Assembly (NCBI GenBank): GCA_916613615.1
Contig: OU744720.1
Location: 2,087,749-2,151,748, forward strand
DNA: 64,000 bases
Direction: 5' to 3'
Source: Steromphala cineraria
Lineage: Eukaryota; Mollusca; Gastropoda; Trochida; Trochidae
In this document: positions 35,517 to 45,956 of the stretch, one piece after another
Position numbering within the stretch: position 1 is the first letter of the stretch
Layout of the letters: each line of letters starts with the position of its first letter
The notes under the pieces: generated by a model
What the model was told of the DNA's origin: nothing
Database searches by the model: none
Seen by the model: only the letters and a program-made list of their open reading frames with translations
Position numbers and translations under genes: made by a program

Positions 35517-35694
35517 ACATGTTTTGGAATTGAGAAGATGTATTTAATAAAGAAAACAATTTATTAAACAAGAGAGAATTTGAGAAAAGGTATTTTATTG
35601 AGGAAACATGTTTTGGAAGTGAGAAGATGTATTTAATAAAGAAAACAATTTATTAAACAAGAGAGAATTTGAGAAAAGGTATTTTATTGAGACA
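35517..35694 (+). repeat. ~89-bp tandem repeat inside the MULE
   Basis: ACATGTTTTGGAATTGAGAA...TTTTATTGAG occurs at 35,517 and again 89 bp later at 35,606 with only two or three changes. A more degenerate related segment precedes it from about 35,470 (AGAAAACATATTTGATAATT). It lies between the left end and the transposase remnant. Confidence 0.85.
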
Positions 35695-35779
35695 ACGCCG
35701 TCAAGAGCATCTTCCCCAACTCATTCATCAGAGGCTGCTTTTTCCATTTTACGCAATGCATTTGGAGAAATACACAGAG

Positions 35780-36192
35780 GGTAGGACTGGCTACAGAGTT
35801 TTCCTCGGACTAAAGATGATGGTCCGAAGAGCTGCCGTTCTTCCCCTTGTACCACTTGACAAGGTAGAAGATGTCTGGGCCGATACCACTGGAGTCCTGC
35901 AGGAGAGAAGGTGATCAGGTTCATGGACTACGTGACCACCACTTAAATCGAGGGCACATGGGAACCGTCCATGTGGAATCACTTTGGAAACGAAGGACAC
36001 AGGACAAACAATCACCTGGAGGGGTACCACCACAAGATCAACAAGGTTGCTCAGAAGAAACATTTGAATATCTATGAGGTGGTTCGGCTTCTGAAGAGAG
36101 AGCCCCGAAGGACGATCTCAGGAACAACATTATCGGACACATCACCTACACCGACCACGTCTCCGAACTTCTTAAGTTGTCTCGAACAATAG
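35780..36192 (+). pseudogene. C-terminal remnant of a MULE-type transposase
   Basis: Plus-strand frames read KMMVRRAAVLPLVPLDKVED and VW (35,815-35,880), then, after a frameshift near 35,905, KVIRFMDYVTTT, a stop, IEGTWEPSMWNHFGNEGHRT and NNHLEGYHHKINK, then HLNIYEVVRLLKRE. In MULE-like transposases of invertebrates the C-terminal section has just this order: an LP.VP..VE/D.W block, a MDY..TT/IEG block, the W..(F)G...RTNNHLEG.H..IN motif, and a closing H.N(I/V)YE.(V/I)..L..E helix. The catalytic DDE region is upstream and absent. The remnant is decayed by one frameshift and one stop. Confidence 0.75.
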
Positions 36193-36498
36193 TATCATTG
36201 TATATTTGTAAATATTTTGTATATAATTTTGTGAACAAGATGCATGTGTTACATAAAAAGATAAATGTGATATATTAAAAATAACTGAGCCAGAAATCTG
36301 AATTATAGATTCCGACATGAGAAGTGTTTAATTAAACAACTGTGTACATAATCCTGTCTTATCTAATCCTGTTATTGGTTAGAGTTGTTTAGTGGGTGCA
36401 CTCAGCCGTTACAAAGGTGACCATGTACTCGGACGCCTACGCTCATCGGAGCTTGTCGAGTAGTCAATTTAGGCTTCCCGGACCATAACCTTCTACGA

Positions 36499-38516
36499 TA
36501 GCGTAAATTGATGAATCAAAATGGAAAGATAGGAAGACGAATAAACCAACATGCAATCAATAAAAACGGCTTAAAATAGATTAAGTTTTCACTGGGTATA
36601 AAGATGTTAATCTTAATCCAACCGTTTGGCCTAAATGACAATAAAAGGTATTGAAAATATGCATATACAAATGAAATTATGCAACACACCGGAAACAAAT
36701 ATCATTTCAGCTTACCCAAGAGTTTTACAGGCAGTTCCAGAAGCTGAAAATTCATTTTATAGTAATGAAAGGGTATTTGTATTAATCACTGATCGTTCCG
36801 TATTAGTTTAACTCACTATAAGATTTTCGGTGAATGTATATTTCTTAAAAGTGTTTGATATTCCATATAAACCTTTATCCTTAAACAACATTATTTTATT
36901 TCTTGCATAACTCATAATTTTAAACATGCTTTGTTGGAGTGTTTATGTATACATGTAGATATGAGACGAGGATGAATAGAATTTATTTCTGTCTTTCTGA
37001 CTATCTGTCGGTTTGTTTGTCCATGCACTCAAAGCCTTTTGATCCATGGGTCAATAAATGCAGAATAATCTTGGAGGTCCATATATTCTATTATGATTCT
37101 TATACGTCTGAAGATCTTTCTTGTATTTGTCACATTATTTAAATTCACGTGAGCCAAACATTATAAATATCGTTTTTTGATCGCGGACTATCGACTGTTG
37201 CTGAAAAGAATGATCTGTATGTAAATCGGGTTTGCACGGTGATGAAGGTTGAAGGAATAAAGTAGCGATAATGATCGAAAACCGGGCAATGACAATCTGC
37301 ATCACTGTGAAATAAACTTCGATTTATGCGTACATGTGAAGCAGAAGATTTATGATTACATGAAACAACAGATTGTTATAAATGTTCGTAATCGACGGTC
37401 AGTAAACCACAAATAGAATTATAATGGTCATCAAATTATGCTTTTGATATGTGACGTTTGTTTAAAGAAATATTGGACGATCGTGGACGACATTCTACTG
37501 ATTTAGGTTCATTAGTGATTGGATTGAGTTATATCTTTTTATAGTCTTAAGCCTCTGCAGAGGTGAAGATCTCCCGAATAACATCTTGAAATAGAGTTTC
37601 AGCGTGCTCCATGAATGGCTTAGGCTTTTGTAAGACAATTGCTTTGTTGAATGTTGTTAACTTAGAAATCGACTTAACTGACGCAATACAATATTGCGGG
37701 GATGTACATCTCTCACAACAATTACCTATACATAATTTATTGAATTCGATTCATAACTATATCATGAAATCCGATCAATTTGAAAGTTCATAAGCATATT
37801 CATTTTATAATGACTGCCAAATAAACAAATGGTATACATGCACTACCACGATATATTCGAAAATGAATTACGATTTGTCATACGTCACTTACTTTAATTT
37901 GTTTGTAATATACACATGTTATTATTATGTTACATATATTAATTATATTGGAGCGGTCTTTAAATAAGCTCTTTTGAGCTTGTTGGTCAATCCCTTTATG
38001 CACTATTTCATGATTAAATATGTTTAAAGCATAACGCATCGTCTTTAAATTTACTTAGTACAACTACTTTTAGTTTACCTGACAGTCATTTTATGAGATT
38101 TGTTTGTCACTTGCCCGCTACTAAAGAATCCATGCTTTTGATTTTACAGACTATCTTAATCATAATCAATATTAATTGTTATTCATCAAGGTTATATTAC
38201 TTACTTCCTTTCTAAATGTTCATTATTTACAAAATGCTATAACTAAAAGAAACAGCATGTCTCGAAGCATCATGCTGACGAGACATCTAATTAGCGCCGA
38301 TCAGTGAGGGGCCATAAAGTAGTGTGTGCTATATTTAGATAGCCATCTCCAGTGAGGAGAGGCGCGTTAAAACGAGGAAGATCTATTATTAAATATCATC
38401 TATCTCCCTTTCTATTAATTGTATCATGTTGAAAATTTCACAGTAGGGAAAGTAAAGACAGGGATTTCAAAAAAAGTAAAAATATTTGATTATTACAAAA
38501 AATGTAAAAACTCGAA
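36499..38516. other. Outer-copy interior, no gene supported
   Basis: This is the inverse of 22,693-24,715. It holds counterparts of the chance frames described there and no feature of its own. Confidence 0.55.
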
Positions 38517-38658
38517 ATTTCTAGAAATTTCTAGAAACGCACTAGAACCGCACTAGAAATTTTCTAGATACGTTCTAGAAAATTTCTAGTGCGTATCTAG
38601 AAAATTTCTAGTGCGTATCTAGAAAGTTTCTAGATACGCACTAGAAAGTTTCTAGATA
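38517..38658. repeat. Subterminal CTAGAAA array, outer copy, end 2
   Basis: This is the inverse of 22,551-22,692, with near-identical unit order including the variant ACGCACTAGAACCGCACTAG near 38,537. It ends 28 bases before the element terminus at 38,686. Confidence 0.9.
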
Positions 38659-38688
38659 CGGGGGATGTTTATTTATTGCTTAACTGTA

Positions 38689-39559
38689 GTTTGAGCCCTA
38701 CATTAACAAAATTATTCCTGAATTGTGAATTGTGTTCTACCTATAAAATGAAAAGAGTATTTTGAAATCCATCCTAAATGCAAATGGGTTCAAAGTTCAA
38801 ATGCTTATAATATACTATTTCGTCATTTTATTTCAAACAAATTGGCAGGCATGTGTGAAAATAGTGCCCTCGAGTTCAATACTTAACTTGGTTGCGGAAA
38901 AAACCGTATATCTATTTTTTAAAATTAAGTTTTTATGTTTGACCTAAATTGACTTAGAACAATGATAAAAATGTTTTTATTTTATTTGAACATCTAGATA
39001 TAAACATTATGTATAGATTTCAGTGATCTTGTTGTTAGTATGAATAAAGTACCTTGCATACAGAGATGTAAATTAAAATAGAAGCTGTTCTTTAACTGAT
39101 TTCTATATTTCCAAATTGTTCTATGTCCATGTCAGATGATCAAATATACTCACATGATTGGGTAAAAATAAATAGAACTTTTTGAAACTCATGGATATGT
39201 TGGAGACATATAAGACAGCAAGAAAATCACTTTCTAAGCTACATTATGCCTTGAAATTGTGTTTGAAGATAGGAAAAATCCTCCAAAACAACACTTAATT
39301 TTAACCTAAACAACCTTTCCCATCAGACGAGTCTTGTGAAACATCAACAAAGTTTTCTTTCATACATTTCTAATTCTTATTTATCCAACTATTCAGAAAC
39401 CAATCTAACAATAACCTTTCAAGACATGATTGTTTTTCTAAATGCATATGCAATAAATATTTCATAGATGCAAAAACTAAATATTTCAACTCATTTCAAG
39501 TGTGTGAAAATATAGCTTAACATTTTAATTTTGTACATGCTTCAGTATTTAGTTTATTT
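38689..39559. other. Interval with no recognised feature
   Basis: This is AT-rich sequence right of the giant element. One 61-codon frame (38,762-38,947) has no motif. I see no repeats here that recur elsewhere in the window. Confidence 0.5.
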
Positions 39560-40230
39560 ATTACAGAACAGAGTTTATTTCGTATATTTGGCCATGAGTC
39601 CAATAGTGGTCGTGAAATTTATGGTAATCATATACATGTAAGAGCTTCTTAGAGCTTATCATTTTGCTTATTAATCAGTGATATAAACTTGAATAGGTAG
39701 TACTGATAATATGATAAGATGGACATATGAACAACACGTGGTATTCATCTTCTGCCCCTGCTCCACATAATTTGCATAAAGTGTCATTTAAATCTTTAGC
39801 ATATGTATTTACTTTAAAACCATTTGAACATCTAAACTTAGTTAATGTCCTTCTTAAATTTGATTGATAAATTGAATGTTAATATCTTTCAGGTTGCAGG
39901 AGAGATTTAAATGTACAATATCTTGTTAAAGAAGATGATGTAGAAATAGAAGTCAACCAATTTTGAGTAAAAATATCTCTAATCTCAATTCAAATGTATT
40001 AATAAATATCTCATAATCTCCAATGTCCTGCATTAACCAAGTACTGCCAAATCCAGAGCTAAAAAGAGTATATCTTACAAAAGAGACCCAGTTATTATAC
40101 CCTAATTCATCATATTTACAAAGCTTCAAGTAACAATGTCTTGGATGTTTGCATGGTGGCATTCTTAACACTCTTATCCAAAATTTAATACCCTTGATAA
40201 TGCCATGTTAATACATTCTCATTCTTCCAA
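39560..40230 (-). pseudogene. LINE ORF2 C-terminal fragment
   Basis: The minus strand reads RVLRMPPCKHPRHCYLKLCK and LGYNNWVSFVRYTLF (40,180-40,060), then GFGSTWLMQDIGDYEIF. After frameshifts come LTKFRCSNGFKVN and CKLCGAGAEDEYHVLFICP (39,880-39,740). The same succession (PK..Y..l..LD..GR..W...VK..L...GFG..W, then a Cys/His EDEYHFLLVCP block) occurs in the LINEs at 59,414-59,872 and 58,590-58,856, so they belong to one clade. RT catalytic motifs are absent: the copy is 5'-truncated. The 3' UTR on this strand runs to about 39,560 with AATAAACTCTGTTCTG. Confidence 0.75.
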
Positions 40231-40254
40231 GTTCACCCAGTACAGCATTATTTG

Positions 40255-40290
40255 AAGCTTAAATAAGTAGTATAAAAGAAGTACGACGGC
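40255..40290 (+). repeat. Isolated GCTTAAATAAGTAGT repeat unit left of the LINE
   Basis: GCTTAAATAAGTAGTATAAA followed by AGAAGTACGACGGCGATA matches the units of the array at 42,155-42,545. The LINE at 40,366-42,150 therefore lies between copies of the same microsatellite-bearing repeat. Confidence 0.8.

Positions 40291-40365
<75 letters not shown>
40291..40365 (+). repeat. (GATA)n microsatellite
   Basis: About 18 uninterrupted GATA units abut the 5' end of the LINE reading frame (the first LINE word is GGCTTCAGG). The repeat unit to the left ends GGCGATA, so the tract may have grown from that end. Confidence 0.95.
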
Positions 40366-42150
40366 GGCTTCAGGAAAGGATCTGGTGCTGAGGTGGCAGC
40401 ACTTACACTCCTTGAGAGTGTTGCATGTTATAACGAGAGGGATACGCCTTTATACTGTGTTTTTGCAGATAATGAAAAGGCCTTTGACAGAGTGTGGCTA
40501 AATGGTCTTTTTTACAAGTTACATAAGTTTGGGCTTAAAGGTAAAATCTGGAGAATTCTTCATGTTATGTCATCTTCCATGCAGTCACGTCTTAGTATCG
40601 GTGGTCATACTTCAGATTTATTTTCTATACAGCAAGGTGTTGGTCAAGGACGTGTATTATCAGCATGGCTATTCACACTCTATATCAAAGACCTGCTATA
40701 TGATATTGACGAATCCGGTAGAGGGCTACAACTTCCTTGGGGTAGCACACCAGGTATACTATTGGCGGATAATACAACACTCTTAAGCTGTTCACCTGAT
40801 GGTATTCAATGTCTACTAAATATCATCCAGAAATATGCTCAAACCTGGCATCTTAAGTTTAATGCTGCAAAAAGCGTCTTCCTTTTGTTTGGTGATGCAA
40901 AAAAGCATAAATGCCCCCAATTAACTCTTGGTGATCAACTTGTTACTAGTAAAAGTGATGTTGTATATGCTGGTTTATATATAGACACTGCCAAGTCAAC
41001 TCATGCTCGCACGCTTTTAATTTGTGAAAAACTTAGAAAAATGGTTAATATCAATCACAATCATGGACTCTGTTTCGGAGGTTTGAACCCAATTCATGCT
41101 GTACGTATATGGGAAAACATTATTCTCCCATGTGGTATGTTTGCCTGTAATGTCTGGTGCAAACTATCAAGAAAAGAATATGACCTTCTGGAAGGAGTTC
41201 AAAAATACTTTTGTAAAAAGGTTCAAGGTTTTTCTAAACGCTCATGTTCTATCATTGCTAGGGATACCCTTGGTTTATTGTCTATACAGGGTTACGTTGA
41301 TCAGCGGTCTCTTCAGTTCTTAGGTCGATTGTGTTCTGCAGATTCTCATTTTGTTTTAAGCAGAGCCTCCATTTTAGACTATCCCAGCATAAATGTGATG
41401 GAATCTCACAAAGGCAGGAAAGATGTAAATACTCACCTATTTTTCATATGTTGGATCTATGTTTCAAGTATGGTCTCTCACGTGACATTGTCTCCTTTAA
41501 TAATTCCTCAACATTTACAGACAAAAAGGTTTGGTCAACACGTGTAAAGCAGCAGGTATATAACTTTGATGTACATATTACTATATGTGAAATTGATTAT
41601 AGAGAAAAGCCTACATAGATATTCAATCTTACGACAGCCAAAAGTTAACAAACTATGGTTGACTGCTCTAGCTCATCCTGATTGGTTTTATGACATTGCA
41701 TTCCTAATACGTGTTAGCACATTACTTATCCAATCACAAGAATGTATCTGCTGTACATATGCTTACGATATTGTCAAGCACATCATTCTATTTTGCCCCC
41801 AGACTCAATGTTTACGTGATCAACTGTTTAATTGTCTTGTTGATCCCCTAGATGTTGAAACTTTTGTCAGTGTGTGGGATGATGATGATGTTTTTCTTAT
41901 GTTTTTACTTGGTGGCTCGCCAAATGGAAAAATAGACAATCTTGACATGAATGTTTGGTTAAAATGTATAAAAATGATAAGTAAAACTGTAAGAATGTGG
42001 CAGAAATACTTTGCAAAATGTTTCTAAATGCTTTACATGTATCTATTGAATTGTACATATATATTACATATTCATTTTCTTACATGTAAACTGTGAACTT
42101 CATTTATACACATTTGTATCTTCAAATTGGAGGAAATAAAGAATATCTAT
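40366..42150 (+). pseudogene. Non-LTR retrotransposon, RT to 3' end, decayed
   Basis: The first frame (40,366-41,420) carries RT blocks: GFRKGSGAEVAALTLLE, then CVFADNEKAFDRVW (normally ..D.EKAFD), QQGVGQGRVLSAWLF, and ILLADNTTLLS where the catalytic F/YADD is changed to LADN. The thumb region follows (KSVFLLFGD, GLYIDTA, WENIILPCGMFACNVWC, YDLLEGVQKYFCKKVQGF). It shifts frame near 41,420 (PIFHMLDLCFKYGLSRDIVS) and again near 41,600 (KLWLTALAHPDWFYDIAF). A C-terminal CICCTYAYDIVKHIILFCP motif and a stop follow at 42,027. The 3' UTR ends GGAAATAAAGAATATCTATC. Endonuclease and RT start are lost. The LADN change and frameshifts make it inactive. It differs from the clade at 59,000 and resembles I/Jockey-like groups; the clade is not certain. 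Confidence 0.85.
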
Positions 42151-42154
42151 CTAT

Positions 42155-42262
42155 ATATACAGGTGTCAGTGCTTAAATAAGTAGTCTGAAAGAAGTACGA
42201 CGGCGATATATATATATACAGGTGTCAGTGCTTAAATAAGTAGTCTAAAAGAAGTATGACGG

Positions 42263-42320
<58 letters not shown>

Positions 42321-42417
42321 GTGTCAGTGCTTAAATAAGTAGTCTGAAAGAAGTACGACGGCGATATAGTATACAGGTGTCAGTGCTAAAATAAATAGTC
42401 TAAAAGAAGTAGGACGG

Positions 42418-42451
<34 letters not shown>

Positions 42452-42545
42452 GTGTATATATATACACAGGTTAATAAGTGCTTAAATAAGTAGTCTAAAA
42501 GAAGTACGACGGCGATATATACAGGTGTCAGTGCTTAAATAACGT
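42155..42545 (+). repeat. Tandem array of a ~50-bp unit joined by (TA)n tracts
   Basis: About five units of ACAGGTGTCAGTGCTTAAAT, AAGTAGTCTGAAAGAAGTAC and GACGGCGATA are separated by TA tracts of very different length. The longest tract is at 42,265-42,317. Units differ by a few bases (CTGAAAG or CTAAAAG). The last unit near 42,525 is truncated at CTTAAATAACGTTAGTC. Confidence 0.9.
42265..42317. repeat. (TA)n microsatellite
   Basis: About 25 TA units lie between two of the array units. A second tract of about 14 units is at 42,419-42,447. Confidence 0.95.
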
Positions 42546-43240
42546 TAGTCGGCACTCGGTGATGTTTCACGACGCAATGTCTGCCTAGCACTTATACGGG
42601 CGTGTAAACACGTAATGAACGCAGGCCCGTACCATCATGCCGTATTGATAGACACATAGGGTCTGTTACTTATATACCTACCAACCTCTGGTACCTTTAA
42701 GTCCCAGTGTTCTGCTGCACTCGAAACCAATAACTCAATATAATATGGAGTAATAAGTAAATGGAATCTGTTGTTGGCAACAGTCAATATTCGATGTGAA
42801 TTGTGATAAATATATTTAATTGTTTAAGCGTGACAGAACGCAGATAAATAAAATTTTCAACCTTTTCTGAATGTCATGAATCTATTCTGAACGAATAAGT
42901 CTGACGAATCAGCTTCCTCCAACTTTCTCTTTTCGACTTGGTCTGTTATTATTTTGCTTACCGGTATATTGTCCCTAAAATATTAAAAGTAATATAAGTT
43001 GATGTATGGTTTCAAGTAAGGATATATGAAATACAATGGCAATAATAGTACAAAAGATCCTGTCAATAAATCATATATGCATTCTATTATTTGACGCCTT
43101 GCAATGTATATGCATATACTTCCGTTTATATTGTTAAAGGGGGGTAACTCGTATTCCCAAAAGTCGATAATCCATCAATACAGTTATGATTAGACACTGA
43201 ACATTAAATATTACATTATGTTATGTACGTTAAACGAGCT
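42546..43240. other. Interval with no recognised feature
   Basis: No gene or named repeat is seen. The word AAGGGGGGTAACTCG (43,136) is similar to AAGGGAGATAACTC at 50,652 and may be a short dispersed element. Confidence 0.45.
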
Positions 43241-43540
43241 GACAAAATGTCAGATGGGAAGCAAGTTATAAAAGTTAACCGAGCAGACAAAATGTCAGAT
43301 GGGAAGCAAGTTATAAAAGTTAACCGAGCAGACAAAATGTCAGATGGGAAGCAAGTTATAAAAGTTAACCGAGCAGACAAAATGTCAGATGTGATACATT
43401 AAAAGATGAGACAAAATGTGAGATATGAAACCTGTTATATACATGTACGTTAAATGAACAGACAAAATGTGAGATATGAAACCTGTTATATACATGTACG
43501 TTAAATGAACAGACAAAATGTGGATGTGAAACCACCATCG
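43241..43540 (+). repeat. Tandem repeat, 45-bp units then 51-bp units
   Basis: GACAAAATGTCAGATGGGAA starts units at 43,241, 43,286, 43,331 and 43,376 (45-bp period). GACAAAATGTGAGATATGAA starts units at 43,410, 43,461 and 43,512 (51-bp period, with TTATATACATGTACGTTAAA inside). Single related copies (GAC(G/A)AAATGTGAGATATGAA...CCTGTTA) recur at 44,095-44,125 and 48,500-48,680, which suggests an older, broader array. Confidence 0.9.
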
Positions 43541-44379
43541 GGGTTTATATACACAAAGAACTTAATTAAGCACCCCCCCATGTTTTTCAAACAGAAAAAT
43601 ACTGCTGATAATAAACAAAACAAATGTACAGGCAAACAATAAGAATTTTGTAATAGAACGATCATTTAGCATTGTGGAAACGAAAACTTCATTCGGTTTA
43701 CGATTCACTGTCGCTGAATAACTGGTTTGATAAAAACTTGATATTTTTTAGTCAAAAGCCAAGTTACATGTACCTGAAAATTGAAAATGAAAGTCAATAT
43801 TGTTTGCTGCAATGTGATTGTTATCATTATCTTGAGTGAATTAATTATTTTTAGTTAATAACCTGATAACAAAAGTCAATTATTGTTAAAGCAGTATGGA
43901 CTTTCAAAATCACCAAATTATCAAATATCGAATTTACAGAAAACTGCACAAATACATTAATTGGCCACTGTCAAAGATAATTGAAGAATGAAAAGAGCAA
44001 CTGTTTGATCAACAAGTTCAACTCAAGGAATTTGAAATTTACTCACAGGTGTTAAGATTGTAGACATTTTGTAATTTTTTGATGAAAATTAAGAGACAAA
44101 ATGAGGATGTGAAACAAGCTATATATATATATATACTAAAATACGAACAGACAAACTTGGAAAATGAGTTATGCATAGGTCTAAAGAAATAAATCCTTAC
44201 AATCATTGGAGAATATATTGGGCCAATTATTATGATGTAAGATATTTGGACATCAATCTATGCAATCACGGAGTCATATAATATACATGCATGGAGGAGA
44301 ATTCTCTCATTAGATATGCAGAGAAGATTTTATTTGGGCAATCTGGAGTATTGGCGCATGCACAAAAGAAATACAGTCT
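43541..44379. other. Interval with no recognised feature
   Basis: This is AT-rich, with one degenerate GACAAAATG-type unit at about 44,092 and a short (TA)n. No gene is seen. Confidence 0.45.
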
Positions 44380-44700
44380 CGATGTTTATGGGGATCACGC
44401 ATCCCAAAATGGGTGAAAGTCTTATGTATGAGAATAGATTCACGTTTGTGGAGTGCACAATTGGTAGTGTGTGACATGACACCAGTCAGCTTACCCCCCA
44501 TACCATCTGGCCGTACTACTGTAATCCGTGGTGAATAACCTTAAATAGCCTGTGCTTCAAGGAATCTTTCAGTACAAGTGTGTTTACTCCCGGAAGTATT
44601 TTAAATAAACCTGGTGGGTTTGATAATGATATTTAAAACCGTAAGACTGACCAAAATGTTCTTTTGTTTGTGAATTAAAATCTAAAACGAAATTTTTAAA
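44380..44700 (+). promoter_or_regulatory. Candidate duplicated promoter block, copy 1
   Basis: This block is homologous to 47,410-47,745. The best conserved part is TTACCCCCCATACCATCTGG and CCGTACTACTGT, then TTAAATAG (44,541), and 29 bases later CAGTACAAGTGTGTT (44,570). A TATA-like box about 28-30 bases before an initiator-like TCAGT is the standard metazoan core-promoter spacing. Downstream homology continues for about 110 bases without a shared reading frame. It could instead be the 5' part of an unrecognised transposon. Transcription is not shown by sequence alone. Confidence 0.4.
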
Positions 44701-44782
44701 ATATCCACCTAAATGTATATGTATAACAGGATTGATTATGAAGTTCCGACAGTATGGACTATTAATAGATCGGCACTCCACC

Positions 44783-45950
44783 AATCAGCGACAGTCTATT
44801 TTCGATTTGCTTTATATCGGGGTTGCTTGAAACATACCACTGTGATCTATGTAGTCATGCTCCGAACATGTTCTTCTTCAATGTAAAACTAGTCAATACT
44901 TTACATTTAGATTTTGTTCACAGAAGCTCCTCAATGACGTTAACACAAACTACATGAGATCTTGAAAAATCAAAGCTTTTAATGGGATTTGAGTTTGCAG
45001 TCGGGAGTTTCTGACCATTTCTTAAAGAGACACAGAGTATGTTGATAGCATCACATATGTCAAATTTTGAAATCGATGTTATTACATCGGGAACCACTAA
45101 CTGTTACTGAAAATAACAAGTTAAAGGTCAATCAGTACATTAGAGCAAAAATACGGCCATTCAAAGTCGGGATTTTGATCGAAAACCGGACAATGTGGCT
45201 CGAGTGGCGCTCGCAAATTCGCAAAACGTAATTTTGAAACCTTGTCATAAGCTGACAGGACGATATGAACCTATAATTAGGTATTGTAACTAATAGGTAG
45301 ATTAATTGGATGCATAATTTCAAATATTAAACGTATTTGAGATGTTTTCTTGATTTTTCCATAAAATCAAGCATTTTATAGATATTATGCATAAATGGAT
45401 ATATTTGCAAGTCCAGTGATGAGATATGAACTTCAATCAGCATAAAAGATATGTTGTAGCTTATCAAAACCAAAAAAAATTTTAAGAAAGATACTCTGTG
45501 TCACTTGAAAGTTTAATTCTATCTAAAAACTCATACGTCATCCATTGGATGTTTTTCTTAAGCGATAAAAATGCGATTGTTTTGTCGAAGGTTCTAAAAT
45601 AAACAATTTAAATCTAAAATTGGAGAAAACACAACCAAATAAAACATGTTATTACGGATCGTTTTTTACAAATTGTGAAGTAGTGTTGTAATAAATAGCT
45701 CAAATATGTGAAAAGGGTATGAACAGTGATTGAAAAATTGCCCTTTCCAACACGTCTGACAACTGAGCAATAATGATCGTTCTTTACGCTCATATTTGAA
45801 CATTATAGTATGCAAAATCTTTGTTTTAAAGTATCAATATATTGCAATACGTATTGCAATACGCTTTTCTGTATAATAATATATTGCAATACAGAAACGA
45901 GGGACGATACCCATCCTTAATTTTGTTTATGTAAAAGGGGGAACTCTCAA
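44783..45950 (+). repeat. Tandem duplication, unit 1 (with insert)
   Basis: The unit starts CAGCGACAGTCTATTTTCGA and runs through GTTAACACAAACTACATGAG and GTTTGCAGTCGGGAG. After the insert at 45,028-45,505 it resumes at AAAACTCATACGTC and ends ...TATGTAAAAGGGGGAACTC. Unit 2 at 45,957 follows directly and is highly similar. Near the end it contains ATTGCAATAC repeats (45,837-45,900), a motif typical of subterminal regions of small DNA transposons. Confidence 0.85.
45028..45505. mobile_element. MITE-like insert in duplication unit 1
   Basis: Unit 2 passes from CCATTTCTAAAG directly to GTTTTAATG, whereas unit 1 has 475-480 bp between. The insert begins GAGACACAGAGTATGTTG and ends GATACTCTGTGTCACTT, so terminal inverted repeats share ACACAGAGTAT. 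AAAG occurs on both sides and may be the target duplication. There is no coding capacity. The superfamily is not assigned. Confidence 0.7.
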
Positions 45951-45956
45951 ACCCAG

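Larger units (their letters stand above)
35317..36490 (+). mobile_element. MULE-like transposon insertion in the outer copy
   Basis: The insertion is 1,174 bp, flanked by TTCTACGA at 35,309-35,316 and 36,491-36,498; counting a shared C the duplication is 9 bp, the usual Mutator-like size. The inner copy has the empty site (complement of 24,716-24,730: GTATCTTCTACGATAGCG). Ends GGTGTCGGACTCGGACGCCT (35,317) and, inverted, GGTTATGGTCCGGGAAGCCT match at about 13 of 20 positions. It carries the C-terminal part of a transposase and an ~89-bp tandem repeat. The N-terminal part is missing, so it is internally deleted and non-autonomous. Confidence 0.8.
14725..38686 (-). mobile_element. Outer copy of a ~10-kb TA-flanked DNA element, split by a second copy
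   Basis: The ends are CAGTTGAACCAGAAAGAAAG (14,725) and the complement of CAGTTAAGCAATAAATAAAC (ending 38,686), each flanked by TA. Both ends run 27 bases to CCCCC and then enter CTAGAAA arrays; 19 of the 27 terminal positions match between ends. Removing the inner copy (22,521-32,987) joins 14,725-22,520 to 32,990-38,686. The joined sequence is the reverse complement of the inner copy along its whole length, apart from insertions at 20,151-21,953, 33,086-33,929 and 35,317-36,490 and small indels. No transposase frame is visible, so it is probably non-autonomous or dead. TA duplication with CAGT ends recalls Tc1/mariner-type superfamilies, but the length and subterminal arrays are not typical, and I leave the superfamily open. 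Confidence 0.85.

Noticed and set aside
40502..40786. 94-codon frame overlapping the LINE RT
   Set aside because: It is an alternative frame of the RT domain with no motif of its own.
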